Part shown: piece after piece, positions 1 through 7,805 of the stretch | Numbering within the stretch: position 1 is the stretch's first letter | Layout of the letters: the number at the start of each line of letters is the position of its first letter | Assembly: GCA_002292265.1 (NCBI GenBank) | Contig: DBBQ01000035.1 | Span: 22,124 to 39,234 of the forward strand | Origin: Flavobacteriaceae bacterium UBA980 | Lineage (GTDB): Bacteria > Bacteroidota > Bacteroidia > Flavobacteriales > Flavobacteriaceae | Direction: 5' to 3' | DNA: 17,111 nucleotides | Notes under the pieces: generated by a model | What the model was told of the DNA's origin: nothing | Seen by the model: only the letters and a program-made list of their open reading frames with translations | Database searches by the model: none | Made by a program: the position numbers and the translations under genes

Positions 1-93
1 CCTTATGATGTTGCAAAAGAAGCACTTCGTTTGGCCGCACAGAAACTTCCTGTAAAAACTAAATTTGTTGTAGCTCGAGATTTCGAGGCTTAA
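1..93 (+). CDS. rplP: 50S ribosomal protein L16 (uL16), C-terminal end
   Basis: Only the last 30 codons and the TAA stop are present; the gene begins before the window. The peptide starts [20 protein letters not shown] and ends in ARDFEA. This is the conserved C-terminal helix of L16, which has the pattern EAxRLAxxKLPxKTKFV. L16 is a late-assembling large-subunit protein near the A-site tRNA elbow. The identification is supported by position: rpmC (L29) and rpsQ (S17) follow directly, as in the S10 operon of most bacteria, and the gap to rpmC is 10 bases. The upstream S10-operon genes and promoter lie outside the window. Confidence 0.93.
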   Translation, partial: PYDVAKEALRLAAQKLPVKTKFVVARDFEA

Positions 94-103
94 TCAATGC
101 ACT

Positions 104-292
104 ATGAAACAATCTGAAATCACAAAGCTTTCAAAAGAAGACCTTCAGGACAAGCTGGTAGAATACCAAAAGCAGTTGAAGGATTTGAAAATGACTCACG
201 CAATCTCTCCTTTAGAGAATCCGTTACAAATTAAAACAGCACGTCGCGTTGTAGCTCGACTTCAAACCGCCTTAAGTAACCAAGAAGCATAA
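104..292 (+). CDS. rpmC: 50S ribosomal protein L29 (uL29)
   Basis: This 62-residue protein has the usual length for L29 and is predicted to be almost entirely helical. It begins with the typical pattern of a Lys/Glu-rich first helix (MKQSEITKLSKEDLQDKL). A loop then leads to the second helix, which contains the conserved NPLQIKTARRVVARL segment at residues 39-53. L29 sits near the peptide exit tunnel and contributes to the docking site for trigger factor and SRP. It lies 10 bases after rplP and 3 bases before rpsQ, so the three are surely co-transcribed. No Shine-Dalgarno sequence is seen before the ATG. Confidence 0.95.
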   Translation: MKQSEITKLSKEDLQDKLVEYQKQLKDLKMTHAISPLENPLQIKTARRVVARLQTALSNQEA

Positions 293-295
293 GAC

Positions 296-553
296 ATGGA
301 AACTAGAAATTTAAGAAAAGAACGAATCGGTGTCGTAACCAGCAACAAAATGGAAAAGTCCATTGTGGTTTCTGAGGTTAAAAAAGTAAAACACCCCATG
401 TATGGGAAATTCGTTTTAAAAACAAAAAAATATGTAGCTCACGACGAACAAAACGATTGTAATGTCGGAGATACTGTAAAAATTATGGAAACACGACCTC
501 TAAGCAAATCAAAATGCTGGAGAATGGTCGAAATAATAGCAAGAGCGAAGTAA
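296..553 (+). CDS. rpsQ: 30S ribosomal protein S17 (uS17)
   Basis: This 85-residue protein is a five-stranded OB-fold that binds 16S rRNA early in small-subunit assembly. Visible family features are the start of the barrel ([17 protein letters not shown], residues 9-25) and the HPMYGKF segment. The family signature region [19 protein letters not shown] lies at about residues 59-77. Its length matches bacterial S17. It starts 3 bases after rpmC and stops 1 base before rplN, which suggests translational coupling across the junction. An antisense open frame over this junction has no recognisable product and is a shadow. Confidence 0.95.
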   Translation: METRNLRKERIGVVTSNKMEKSIVVSEVKKVKHPMYGKFVLKTKKYVAHDEQNDCNVGDTVKIMETRPLSKSKCWRMVEIIARAK

Positions 554-554
554 G

Positions 555-923
555 ATGGTACAACAAGAATCTAGACTTAAAGTAGCAGATAATACAGGAG
601 CCAAAGAGGTGCTTACGATCCGTGTCCTAGGAGGGACAAAAAGACGGTATGCATCCATTGGTGACAAAATTGTCGTTACTGTAAAAGAAGCCTCTCCTTC
701 GGGAACGGTAAAAAAAGGGCAGGTATCTACTGCAGTAGTAGTTCGAACTCGAAAGGAAGTCCGTCGTCCCGACGGATCGTACATCCGTTTTGATGAAAAT
801 GCCTGTGTGCTTTTAAATCCCACAGGGGAAATGCGGGGTACCCGTGTTTTTGGACCCGTGGCTCGTGAGCTTCGCGACAAGCAGTTTATGAAAATCGTAT
901 CACTAGCTCCAGAGGTGCTATAA
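555..923 (+). CDS. rplN: 50S ribosomal protein L14 (uL14)
   Basis: At 122 residues this is exactly the usual L14 length. The beta-barrel core holds the signature ADNTGAKEV (residues 11-19) and [14 protein letters not shown] (24-37). The C-terminal [16 protein letters not shown] segment (94-109) is also present. L14 lies at the subunit interface, contributes to bridge B8 and is the binding site of the silencing factor RsfS. It begins 1 base after rpsQ ends and is followed 10 bases later by rplX. Nothing is unusual in the protein. Confidence 0.97.
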   Translation: MVQQESRLKVADNTGAKEVLTIRVLGGTKRRYASIGDKIVVTVKEASPSGTVKKGQVSTAVVVRTRKEVRRPDGSYIRFDENACVLLNPTGEMRGTRVFGPVARELRDKQFMKIVSLAPEVL

Positions 924-933
924 AGTAAAGAAT

Positions 934-1248
934 ATGTCAGTAAAAATTAAGATAAGAAAAGGAGATACCGTTCGCGTTATCACAGGATCCCATAAAGGTG
1001 CTGAAGGCGAGGTATTGCGTATTTCTAAAGAAGATAATAAGGCCGTTGTGGAAGGTGTAAACTTGGTTAAGAAACACAACAAACCCAACGCCCAAAACCC
1101 ACAAGGGGGAATTACAGAAAAAGAAGCGCCTATCCATATTTCCAATCTATCCTTACTAACTACAGAGGGTAAAACCACCCGAGTAGGATATCGAATGGAA
1201 GAGGGAACCAAAGTGCGTTATGCTAAAAAAACCGATGAAGTCATTTAA
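934..1248 (+). CDS. rplX: 50S ribosomal protein L24 (uL24)
   Basis: This 104-residue protein carries an N-terminal KOW motif ([21 protein letters not shown], about residues 7-27). After it come the conserved [18 protein letters not shown] stretch and the PIHISNLSL strand. L24 is an assembly initiator for the large subunit, binding the 5' end of 23S rRNA near the tunnel exit. Length and motifs fit the family. It lies 10 bases after rplN and 2 bases before rplE. Two antisense frames here are shadows of this gene. Confidence 0.96.
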   Translation: MSVKIKIRKGDTVRVITGSHKGAEGEVLRISKEDNKAVVEGVNLVKKHNKPNAQNPQGGITEKEAPIHISNLSLLTTEGKTTRVGYRMEEGTKVRYAKKTDEVI

Positions 1249-1250
1249 TC

Positions 1251-1802
1251 ATGAGTTATACACCAAGACTGAAACAGGAATATAACGATCGTATCGTTAA
1301 CAGCTTAAAAGAGACGTTTAGTTACAAAAGCATTATGCAGGTACCTAAACTTCAAAAAATAGTATTGAGCCGTGGAGTGGGAGCAGCAGTAGCTGATAAA
1401 AAACTCATCGATCACGCCGTGGACGAATTGACCATGATCACTGGACAAAAAGCAGTAGCTACAATTTCTAAAAAGGATGTGGCTTCGTTCAAACTTCGTA
1501 AAGGGATGCCCATTGGAGCAAAAGTTACTTTACGTGGCGAACGCATGTACGAATTTTTAGATCGTTTGGTCACCACAGCACTACCTCGTGTACGAGATTT
1601 TCAAGGGGTAAAAGCAACAGGGTTTGACGGACGTGGAAATTATACTCTAGGAGTAACGGAACAAATTATCTTTCCCGAGATCGATATCGATAAGGTAAAT
1701 CGAATCAACGGAATGGACATCACGTTTGTAACTTCGGCCGATACAGACCAAGAAGCAAAATCATTATTAACAGAACTAGGAATCCCCTTTAAAAAGAATT
1801 AG
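1251..1802 (+). CDS. rplE: 50S ribosomal protein L5 (uL5)
   Basis: The 183 residues match the usual size of bacterial L5 (about 180). L5 binds 5S rRNA and forms bridge B1b with S13 in the 30S head. Family features include the [16 protein letters not shown] segment (residues 29-44) and [23 protein letters not shown] (63-85). Also present are [19 protein letters not shown] and the C-terminal [21 protein letters not shown] region. It is spaced 2 bases from rplX and 1 base from rpsN, so it is embedded in the operon. The ATG is immediately preceded by the rplX stop, with no Shine-Dalgarno motif. Confidence 0.97.
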   Translation: MSYTPRLKQEYNDRIVNSLKETFSYKSIMQVPKLQKIVLSRGVGAAVADKKLIDHAVDELTMITGQKAVATISKKDVASFKLRKGMPIGAKVTLRGERMYEFLDRLVTTALPRVRDFQGVKATGFDGRGNYTLGVTEQIIFPEIDIDKVNRINGMDITFVTSADTDQEAKSLLTELGIPFKKN

Positions 1803-1803
1803 T

Positions 1804-2073
1804 ATGGCTAAAGAATCCATGAAAGCACGCGAAAGAAAACGTGCCAAGACTGTTGCCAAATACGCAGAAAAACGCAAAGCTTTGAAAGAAGCTAGAGACT
1901 ATGAGGCGCTACAAAAACTTCCTAAAAACGCATCCCCTATCCGTATGCACAACCGTTGTAAACTCACCGGTAGACCAAAAGGATATATGCGTCAATTTGG
2001 AATTTCTCGTGTCACCTTCCGTGAAATGGCTAACAAAGGCTTAATTCCTGGAGTAACTAAAGCCAGCTGGTAA
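1804..2073 (+). CDS. rpsN: 30S ribosomal protein S14 (uS14), zinc-free long form
   Basis: This is an 89-residue S14 with the signature [18 protein letters not shown] at residues 56-73 and the conserved C-terminus PGVTKASW. It is the long C-minus type. It has one cysteine (Cys52) and none of the CxxC pairs of the short, about 61-residue zinc-binding type. S14 sits in the head of the 30S subunit near S10 and S3. The gene begins 1 base after rplE. The zinc-free form means that this copy should not need a zinc-starvation paralogue. Confidence 0.96.
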   Translation: MAKESMKARERKRAKTVAKYAEKRKALKEARDYEALQKLPKNASPIRMHNRCKLTGRPKGYMRQFGISRVTFREMANKGLIPGVTKASW

Positions 2074-2091
2074 TAAAAATACATTAAGATT

Positions 2092-2493
2092 ATGTTTACA
2101 GATCCCATTGCAGATTATTTAACTCGAATCCGAAACGCCAACCGCGCAGGACATCGTGTTGTAGATATTCCAGCTTCCAATATTAAAAAAGAAATTACTA
2201 AAATTCTTTTTGACCAAGGGTATATTTTGAGTTACAAGTTCGAAGAAACAGAGAACAATCAAGGGAACATCAAGATTGCATTGAAATACGACCAGGTCAC
2301 CAAAGAACCCGTAATCAAAAAATTACAACGTATCAGTACTCCTGGTTTACGCCAGTACTCTGCTTCTGACAGCCTTCCTAGAATACTAAATGGTCTGGGA
2401 ATTTCTATCGTTTCTACCTCCAAAGGGGTTATGACAGGAAAACAGGCTACCAAGGAAAATGTGGGTGGAGAATTAATCTGTTACGTTTATTAA
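2092..2493 (+). CDS. rpsH: 30S ribosomal protein S8 (uS8)
   Basis: This 133-residue protein is of standard length. It opens with TDPIADYLTRIRNANRA (residues 3-19), the classic S8 start. It carries the C-terminal rRNA-binding signature STSKGVMT (108-115) and ends with GGELICYVY. S8 binds helix 21 of 16S rRNA in the platform. In E. coli it also represses translation of the spc operon by binding a mimic of its rRNA site near rplE. I did not identify such a mimic here. Gaps are 18 bases to rpsN and 15 bases to rplF. Confidence 0.97.
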   Translation: MFTDPIADYLTRIRNANRAGHRVVDIPASNIKKEITKILFDQGYILSYKFEETENNQGNIKIALKYDQVTKEPVIKKLQRISTPGLRQYSASDSLPRILNGLGISIVSTSKGVMTGKQATKENVGGELICYVY

Positions 2494-2508
2494 AAAAGGT
2501 ATAAAGTC

Positions 2509-3051
2509 ATGTCAAGAATAGGAAACAACCCGATTAACGTACCCGAAGGAGTTACTGTAGACATACAGCCTACTCATATCACGGTAAAAGGAAAACTTGG
2601 AGAACTTACCCAAGAGTACAGTGAGGTTACCATTACAATGGAAGACAATACGATTACTGTGTCTCGTCCTTCAGACAACAAAACGGTAAAATCCAAACAC
2701 GGCTTGTACCGTTCTTTAATCGCCAATATGGTAGAAGGGGTAACTAATGGATTTACAAAAGAACTGGAACTTGTAGGAGTGGGATACCGAGCTAGTAATC
2801 AAGGTCAAAAATTAGATCTTGCACTAGGATTTTCACACAATATCCTTTTCGATATCGCTCCCGAAATAAAAATTGAAACGATTTCAGAAAAAGGGAATAA
2901 TCCAATTGTCAAGTTAACCTCTCACGACAAACAACTCGTAGGATATGTGGCAGCAAAGATTCGTTCTTTTAGAAAACCAGAACCCTACAAAGGAAAAGGC
3001 GTCAAGTTTGTGGGTGAACAGATACGCAGAAAAGCAGGTAAATCAGCATAA
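2509..3051 (+). CDS. rplF: 50S ribosomal protein L6 (uL6)
   Basis: The 180 residues form two tandem L6 beta-sheet domains, at about residues 1-80 and 82-175. Diagnostic pieces are MSRIGNNPINVPEGV at the start and GVTNGFTKELELVGVGYRA (77-95). The C-terminal signature PEPYKGKGVKF (158-168) is followed by the usual GEQIRRKAGKSA tail. L6 sits near the factor-binding site close to the L7/L12 stalk base. It lies 15 bases after rpsH and 9 bases before rplR. Length and motifs are fully normal. Confidence 0.97.
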   Translation: MSRIGNNPINVPEGVTVDIQPTHITVKGKLGELTQEYSEVTITMEDNTITVSRPSDNKTVKSKHGLYRSLIANMVEGVTNGFTKELELVGVGYRASNQGQKLDLALGFSHNILFDIAPEIKIETISEKGNNPIVKLTSHDKQLVGYVAAKIRSFRKPEPYKGKGVKFVGEQIRRKAGKSA

Positions 3052-3060
3052 TATAAAACT

Positions 3061-3420
3061 ATGGGTTTAACAAAATTAGAACGTAGAAACAGAATTCGAA
3101 AACGCATTCGCAAGATTGTCAATGGTACTTCTTCAGCACCTCGTTTATCTGTATATCGCAGCAATAAAGAGATTTATGCGCAACTTATAGATGATCAAAC
3201 GGGAAAAACAATTGCTTCCGCATCTTCACGCGACAAGGAAATTGCTGAGGAGAAAACATCCAATAAAATAGAAGTAGCCGCCACAGTAGGAAAGCGTATC
3301 GGTTCATTAGCATCAAAAGCAGGTGTTTCAGAGGTCGTGTTTGACCGAGGCGGATATTTGTATCACGGAAGAGTAAAAGCATTGGCAGAGGGTGCTCGTG
3401 AAGGAGGATTAAAATTTTAA
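3061..3420 (+). CDS. rplR: 50S ribosomal protein L18 (uL18)
   Basis: This 119-residue protein binds 5S rRNA together with L5. The basic N-terminus ([16 protein letters not shown], residues 5-20) contacts 5S rRNA. The core carries [19 protein letters not shown]. The C-terminus [20 protein letters not shown] is the strongly conserved family end. The gene is 9 bases after rplF and 7 bases before rpsE, the usual spc order. An antisense frame across it shows no family features. Confidence 0.97.
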   Translation: MGLTKLERRNRIRKRIRKIVNGTSSAPRLSVYRSNKEIYAQLIDDQTGKTIASASSRDKEIAEEKTSNKIEVAATVGKRIGSLASKAGVSEVVFDRGGYLYHGRVKALAEGAREGGLKF

Positions 3421-3427
3421 TTAGCAT

Positions 3428-3952
3428 ATGTATCAAGATTATAAAAATATAGAACTCGTTAAGCCTGCCGGCTTAGATTTAAAAGACCGTTTAGTAGGTG
3501 TCCAACGGGTGACTAAGGTAACCAAAGGAGGACGTGCCTTCGGTTTTTCTGCTATTGTAGTAGTGGGAGATGAAAACGGTGTCGTCGGTCAAGGTTTAGG
3601 AAAATCAAAAGAAGTATCTGAGGCGATTGCTAAAGCGGTGGAAGATGCAAAGAAAAATTTAATTCGTATTCCGATTGAAAAAGGAACCCTTCCACACGAA
3701 CAAAAAGGAAAGTATGGCGGAGCTCGCGTTTTTCTAAAACCGGCTTCAGAAGGTACTGGAGTAATCGCAGGTGGTGCAGTGCGTGCGGTACTGGATGCAG
3801 TTGGAGTACACAACGTACTATCAAAATCGCAAGGGTCTTCCAATCCTCACAATGTAGTCAAAGCAACCTTTGATGCCTTATTACAACTTCGTAACCCTCA
3901 AATTGTAGCAAAGCAAAGAGGGATTTCTATTGATAAAGTTTTTAACGGATAA
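3428..3952 (+). CDS. rpsE: 30S ribosomal protein S5 (uS5)
   Basis: The 174-residue S5 has its N-terminal double-stranded-RNA-binding-like domain (about residues 20-85). This includes [21 protein letters not shown] (31-51) and [10 protein letters not shown]. The C-terminal domain carries [21 protein letters not shown] (107-127). S5 lies at the mRNA entry channel and is involved in decoding accuracy and mRNA unwinding. The starting ATG is 7 bases after rplR, and rpmD follows after 12 bases. Two antisense frames here are shadows caused by the regular codon pattern of this gene. Confidence 0.97.
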   Translation: MYQDYKNIELVKPAGLDLKDRLVGVQRVTKVTKGGRAFGFSAIVVVGDENGVVGQGLGKSKEVSEAIAKAVEDAKKNLIRIPIEKGTLPHEQKGKYGGARVFLKPASEGTGVIAGGAVRAVLDAVGVHNVLSKSQGSSNPHNVVKATFDALLQLRNPQIVAKQRGISIDKVFNG

Positions 3953-3964
3953 GCGATCAGCACC

Positions 3965-4144
3965 ATGGCAAAGATTAAAGTAAAACAAGTAAAAAGTAGC
4001 ATCAAGCGTTTGCAGACACAAAAGCGAACACTCGAATCCTTAGGACTTCGAGGTATTGGGAAAGAAGTAACTCATGAAGCTACCCCAAGTATTTTGGGCA
4101 TGATAGAAAAAGTAAAACATTTGGTTTCGGTTACCGAAGCATAA
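3965..4144 (+). CDS. rpmD: 50S ribosomal protein L30 (uL30)
   Basis: This short gene of 59 codons plus TAA encodes a peptide beginning MAKIKVKQVKSSIKRLQTQK and ending KHLVSVTEA. The length and the pattern KIKVxQVKSxIxRxxxQKxTLxxLGL are those of bacterial L30. The conserved GLRGIGKEV turn (residues 27-35) and a final helix follow it. L30 is a small peripheral protein of the large subunit, and the gene occupies its usual place between rpsE and rplO. Gaps are 12 bases upstream and 10 bases downstream. The gene is easily missed because of its size, but the match is convincing. Confidence 0.95.
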   Translation: MAKIKVKQVKSSIKRLQTQKRTLESLGLRGIGKEVTHEATPSILGMIEKVKHLVSVTEA

Positions 4145-4154
4145 AACATTCGTT

Positions 4155-4607
4155 ATGAGTTTAGAAAATTTAAGCCCTGCAAAAGGGTCTAACAAAACCG
4201 CTGGAAAAAGACTCGGAAGAGGACAGGCCTCAGGAAAAGGAGGAACTGCTGCACGAGGCCATAAAGGAGCCAAATCACGATCTGGATATTCCAAAAAAAT
4301 TGGATTTGAAGGAGGACAAATGCCCTTACAGCGACGTGTTCCAAAATTTGGATTTAAAAATATTAACCGAACAGAATACCGTGCCATCAATTTAGACACA
4401 GTTCAAGAATTATTGGCCCAGAAAAAAGTAAAGAAAGAAATTAATATTGAGCAATTTGTCGAATTGCGCTTGGCACATAAAGACGATTTGGTGAAAATTC
4501 TAGGTCGTGGAAAACTAGAAAGCTCAATCAAAATAACGGCTCATAAATTTTCAGCTTCCGCAAAAGCAGCCATTGAAGCAGCGGGAGGAGAAGCTGTAAC
4601 CGTATAA
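4155..4607 (+). CDS. rplO: 50S ribosomal protein L15 (uL15)
   Basis: This is a 150-residue L15. The glycine- and lysine-rich extended N-terminus (GRGQASGKGGTAARGHKGAK, residues 22-41) threads into 23S rRNA. It is followed by GFEGGQMPLQRRVPKFGF (57-74). The globular C-terminal domain ends with KFSASAKAAIEAAGGEAVTV, the family signature region. L15 is a central late-assembly protein of the 50S subunit. It lies between rpmD and secY with gaps of 10 and 9 bases. The pairing rplO-secY is widely conserved in bacteria. Confidence 0.97.
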   Translation: MSLENLSPAKGSNKTAGKRLGRGQASGKGGTAARGHKGAKSRSGYSKKIGFEGGQMPLQRRVPKFGFKNINRTEYRAINLDTVQELLAQKKVKKEINIEQFVELRLAHKDDLVKILGRGKLESSIKITAHKFSASAKAAIEAAGGEAVTV

Positions 4608-4616
4608 TCTACCTCA

Positions 4617-5969
4617 ATGAAACAAGTATTAGAAACCCTATATAACATTTATAAAATAGAAGAACTACGCGATCGTGTACTTCTTACTCTAGGGATGTTA
4701 TTGGTTTATCGCCTTGGTGCTCAAGTCGTGCTTCCGGGGATTGATCCTATCCAATTAGCCGCCCTGAGTAGCCGTACCGATGGAGGAGGTCTTTTAGGAA
4801 TTCTCAATGCTTTTACTGGAGGAGCTTTTGCCAATGCATCTGTATTTGCTTTGGGAATTATGCCGTATATCTCTGCTTCCATTGTCGTTCAATTGATGGG
4901 AATTGCAGTTCCCTATCTTCAAAAACTTCAAAAAGAAGGAGAGAGTGGTAGAAAAACCATCAATCAAATCACCCGTTGGTTAACCATTGCGATCTGTGTG
5001 GTTCAAGCCCCTGCCTACCTTTACGGACTTAGTGCACTTGGGGTACCAGAAAGTGCTTTTATCTTAGGTAAAGGACCGTTATTCATTGGATCCTCAGTAG
5101 TCATCCTGGTCACCGGAACGATCTTTGCCATGTGGTTGGGAGAAAAAATTACGGACAAAGGTATTGGAAACGGGATTTCGTTGTTGATTATGGTAGGGAT
5201 TATTGCAAATCTTCCTTTATCCTTTACACAAGAATTTGTTTCTCGAGTTTCAGAAAACAACGGTGGACTCATGCTTATCTTGATTGAATTGGTTCTTTGG
5301 ATTGTCATTATTCTACTTTCCATACTGCTCACGCTAGCCGTACGCCGAATTCCCGTTCAATACGCAAGAAGACAAGCTGGAGGCGCCTCTTCAGATCGTT
5401 CGGTTTACGGATCACGTCAGTACATACCTCTTAAATTAAACGCTTCTGGTGTAATGCCCATCATCTTTGCCCAAGCCATAATGTTTGCCCCTGCCTATAT
5501 TGGTGGAGCGCTCGGTGATAGTGACGCAGGACAATGGATGCAAGCGAATTTCTCTGATATTTTTGGCTTGTGGTACAATGTACTGTTTGCAGTATTAATT
5601 ATCATTTTCACCTATTTCTACACCGCGATAACCGTTCCGACCAACAAAATGTCAGATGACCTAAAACGCAGTGGAGGCTTTGTTCCAGGAATTCGTCCGG
5701 GTAACGAAACCTCAGATTATTTAGATACCGTAATGTCTCACATTACCTTTCCAGGATCCCTATTTCTTGCTGGTATTGCCGTATTTCCTGCGGTGGTCGT
5801 CAAGTTGATCGGAATCCAACAAGGTTGGGCTTTGTTTTACGGTGGAACATCCCTGCTGATTATGGTAGGTGTGGCAATAGATACCATACAACAAGTCAAT
5901 TCGTATTTGCTGAACAGACACTATGATGGATTGATGAAAACAGGAAAAACACGAAGAAGTACAAATTAA
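4617..5969 (+). CDS. secY: Preprotein translocase subunit SecY
   Basis: This 450-residue membrane protein is the channel-forming subunit of the SecYEG translocon, which exports and inserts proteins with SecA or ribosomes. About ten hydrophobic segments are visible. The first is at residues 22-40. The plug region (GGGLLGILNAFTGGAFANAS, 56-75) is followed by IMPYISASIVVQLM (81-94) in TM2. The cytoplasmic C5 loop carries the SecA/ribosome-contact stretch GGFVPGIRPG (353-362). NGISLLIMVGIIA (185-197) is also typical. The C-terminal tail is short and basic. infA follows 3 bases later. adk and map, which follow secY in many Firmicutes, are absent. Confidence 0.97.
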   Translation: MKQVLETLYNIYKIEELRDRVLLTLGMLLVYRLGAQVVLPGIDPIQLAALSSRTDGGGLLGILNAFTGGAFANASVFALGIMPYISASIVVQLMGIAVPYLQKLQKEGESGRKTINQITRWLTIAICVVQAPAYLYGLSALGVPESAFILGKGPLFIGSSVVILVTGTIFAMWLGEKITDKGIGNGISLLIMVGIIANLPLSFTQEFVSRVSENNGGLMLILIELVLWIVIILLSILLTLAVRRIPVQYARRQAGGASSDRSVYGSRQYIPLKLNASGVMPIIFAQAIMFAPAYIGGALGDSDAGQWMQANFSDIFGLWYNVLFAVLIIIFTYFYTAITVPTNKMSDDLKRSGGFVPGIRPGNETSDYLDTVMSHITFPGSLFLAGIAVFPAVVVKLIGIQQGWALFYGGTSLLIMVGVAIDTIQQVNSYLLNRHYDGLMKTGKTRRSTN

Positions 5970-5972
5970 TAT

Positions 5973-6188
5973 ATGGCTAAACAAGCAGCAATAGAACAAG
6001 AGGGTACCATTATTGAAGCATTGTCCAATGCAATGTTTCGTGTGGAATTGGAAAACGGTCATGTAGTGACTGCCCATATTTCAGGAAAAATGCGTTTGCA
6101 TTATATCAAACTATTGCCAGGAGATAAAGTCAAATTGGAAATGAGTCCTTACGATCTAACGAAAGCGAGGATTACATTTCGATTTTAA
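5973..6188 (+). CDS. infA: Translation initiation factor IF-1
   Basis: The 71-residue protein is a single S1-type OB-fold that binds the ribosomal A site during initiation. Typical elements are [20 protein letters not shown] (residues 8-27), [14 protein letters not shown] and the C-terminal [20 protein letters not shown]. Length equals that of most IF-1 proteins (71-72). It starts 3 bases after the secY stop and precedes rpmJ by 18 bases. The infA-rpmJ-rpsM-rpsK order is widely shared outside the Gammaproteobacteria. Confidence 0.97.
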   Translation: MAKQAAIEQEGTIIEALSNAMFRVELENGHVVTAHISGKMRLHYIKLLPGDKVKLEMSPYDLTKARITFRF

Positions 6189-6206
6189 CGATTAGAAGAC
6201 ACAGGT

Positions 6207-6323
6207 ATGAAAGTAAGAGCATCAATTAAAAAACGCAGTGCAGACTGTAAAATCGTACGACGAAAAGGACGTCTGTATGTGATTAACAAAAAGAATCCTA
6301 GATTCAAACAAAGACAAGGTTAA
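6207..6323 (+). CDS. rpmJ: 50S ribosomal protein L36 (bL36), zinc-ligand-free form
   Basis: This 38-residue protein begins [20 protein letters not shown] and ends PRFKQRQG, which matches the length and both ends of L36. The zinc ribbon of the classical form uses three Cys and one His, at about positions 11, 14, 27 and 33. Here those positions are Ser11, Cys14, Asn27 and Phe33, so the site is lost and the protein is a C-minus type. L36 is a tiny late-assembly protein of the 50S subunit. The ATG at 6207 follows infA by 18 bases, and rpsM starts 2 bases after the stop. Confidence 0.95.
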   Translation: MKVRASIKKRSADCKIVRRKGRLYVINKKNPRFKQRQG

Positions 6324-6325
6324 TT

Positions 6326-6700
6326 ATGGCTAGAATATCAGGAGTAGACATTCCAAAGCAAAAACGAGGGGTTATTTCATTAACCTATATTTTCGGTATC
6401 GGAAAAAGCCGTGCCCAATCTATATTGGAAACTGCTAAAGTGGACGAAAGTAAAAAAGTACAAGATTGGACAGACGACGAAACAGCTCGTATCCGTGAAG
6501 TTGTAGGGAGTTTTAAAATCGAAGGAGAATTGCGCTCAGAAGTACAACTCAACATCAAACGTTTGATGGACATCGGTTGTTACCGAGGAATCCGACACAG
6601 AGCAGGACTTCCTTTACGCGGTCAACGCACCAAAAACAATTCACGTACCCGAAAAGGAAAACGCAAGACCGTAGCAAATAAAAAGAAAGCAACTAAATAA
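6326..6700 (+). CDS. rpsM: 30S ribosomal protein S13 (uS13)
   Basis: This 124-residue protein begins [20 protein letters not shown], followed by the helix-two-turns-helix segment IFGIGKSRA (residues 22-30). The signature [19 protein letters not shown] lies at 84-102. The basic tail ([14 protein letters not shown]) reaches the P-site tRNA. S13 forms head bridges with L5. The gene lies 2 bases after rpmJ and 12 bases before rpsK. Length and motifs are normal for the family. Confidence 0.97.
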   Translation: MARISGVDIPKQKRGVISLTYIFGIGKSRAQSILETAKVDESKKVQDWTDDETARIREVVGSFKIEGELRSEVQLNIKRLMDIGCYRGIRHRAGLPLRGQRTKNNSRTRKGKRKTVANKKKATK

Positions 6701-6712
6701 TAGTTTGTAATT

Positions 6713-7096
6713 ATGGCTAAGACAGCAAGCAAAAAAAGAAAAGTAGTCGTTGAATCGATTGGAGAAGCACATATTACAGCTTCTTTCAACAACATCATCA
6801 TCTCTCTAACCAATACCAAAGGAGAAGTAATCTCCTGGTCATCGGCGGGAAAGATGGGCTTTAGAGGTTCTAAAAAGAACACCCCTTATGCGGCTCAAAC
6901 AGCAGCTGAGGATTGTGCGAAAACCGCCCAAGAAGCAGGACTGCGTAAAGTAAAAGTATTTGTAAAAGGTCCTGGGAATGGACGTGAATCTGCTATTCGA
7001 ACATTGCATAACAATGGTATCGAAGTGTTAGAAATCATTGATGTTACCCCCCTTCCACACAACGGATGCAGACCTCCCAAAAGAAGAAGAGTCTAA
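6713..7096 (+). CDS. rpsK: 30S ribosomal protein S11 (uS11)
   Basis: The 127-residue S11 carries the core [16 protein letters not shown] (residues 19-34), [19 protein letters not shown] (44-62) and [15 protein letters not shown] (84-98). It ends in the conserved [17 protein letters not shown] tail, here with PHNG at 116-119. S11 is a platform protein that lines the E-site mRNA path. The gene follows rpsM by 12 bases. The 83 bases after its stop form the longest gap inside the ribosomal run and are described separately. Confidence 0.97.
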   Translation: MAKTASKKRKVVVESIGEAHITASFNNIIISLTNTKGEVISWSSAGKMGFRGSKKNTPYAAQTAAEDCAKTAQEAGLRKVKVFVKGPGNGRESAIRTLHNNGIEVLEIIDVTPLPHNGCRPPKRRRV

Positions 7097-7103
7097 TTAA
7101 TAA

Positions 7104-7154
7104 CGATCTAGAATTGATCGGAAGCTATCGAAGGAAGTGACCTTAATTCATAGC
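7104..7154 (+). promoter_or_regulatory. Possible structured leader of rpsD
   Basis: The 83-base rpsK-rpsD spacer contains two potential stem-loops. The first is CGATC (7104-7108) pairing with GATCG (7116-7120) around a 7-base loop. The second is GCTAT (7124-7128) pairing with ATAGC (7150-7154), enclosing AAGG (7131-7134) pairing with CCTT (7141-7144). Stems are short and interrupted, and I have not computed folding energies. In E. coli and Bacillus, S4 represses its own operon by binding a leader RNA, so a feedback element just before rpsD is plausible. This role is inferred from position. Confidence 0.35.
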
Positions 7155-7179
7155 GATCAGTTCAACTAAAACCAGCAAA

Positions 7180-7785
7180 ATGGCAAGATATACCGGTCCA
7201 AAAACAAAAATCGCTCGTAAATTTGGCGAGCCCATCTTCGGAGATGATAAATCTTTCGAGAAAAGAAATTACCCTCCTGGGCAACACGGAAACGCAAAGC
7301 GCCGAGGAAAAAAATCAGAATATGCAATCCAATTGATGGAGAAGCAAAAAGCGAAGTATACCTATGGTATTCTGGAGCGTCAATTTCGAAACCTTTTCGA
7401 AAAAGCGAGCAGAAGCAAAGGGGTAACTGGAGAAGTGTTACTGCAATTATGTGAATCAAGATTAGACAATGTGGTCTACCGCTTTGGTCTCTCCAACTCT
7501 CGAAGAGGTGCAAGACAGTTGGTGTCACACCGTCATATAACTGTAAACGGTTCCATAGTAAATATTCCTTCTTTCCAAGTAAAAGTAGGAGATGTTGTGG
7601 GTGTAAGAGAAAAATCAAAAACCCTCAATATTATTATTGAAGCTAAAGGAAGAGATTCCTCCGCCTACGAATGGTTGAGTTGGAATAGTGATCAGCTGCA
7701 AGGAACCTATGTAAGTGTTCCCGGGCGCCTCCAGATTCCAGAAAACATTAAGGAACAACTCATCGTTGAACTATATTCTAAATAA
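7180..7785 (+). CDS. rpsD: 30S ribosomal protein S4 (uS4)
   Basis: The 201-residue S4 starts [20 protein letters not shown] and contains the conserved [10 protein letters not shown] (residues 28-37). The N-terminal region lacks a Cys4 zinc cluster; the only cysteine is Cys91. The S4 RNA-binding domain spans about 92-155 and includes [20 protein letters not shown] (92-111), followed by HITVNG. S4 nucleates 30S assembly with S7 and is a known autogenous repressor in several bacteria. The gene is preceded by an unusually long 83-base spacer and followed by rpoA after 20 bases. Confidence 0.97.
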   Translation: MARYTGPKTKIARKFGEPIFGDDKSFEKRNYPPGQHGNAKRRGKKSEYAIQLMEKQKAKYTYGILERQFRNLFEKASRSKGVTGEVLLQLCESRLDNVVYRFGLSNSRRGARQLVSHRHITVNGSIVNIPSFQVKVGDVVGVREKSKTLNIIIEAKGRDSSAYEWLSWNSDQLQGTYVSVPGRLQIPENIKEQLIVELYSK

Positions 7786-7805
7786 GAAAACAGAAGCACA
7801 AAATT

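Noticed and set aside
5970..6206. Missing adk and map between secY and infA
   Set aside because: Considered as a deletion, but secY and infA are only 3 bases apart and both intact. Absence of these genes here is probably normal for the group.
7166..7618. 150-codon antisense open frame over rpsD
   Set aside because: It overlaps rpsD and part of its leader, and its composition (Leu, Phe, His, Arg) is that of reversed ribosomal codons. No family pattern is seen.
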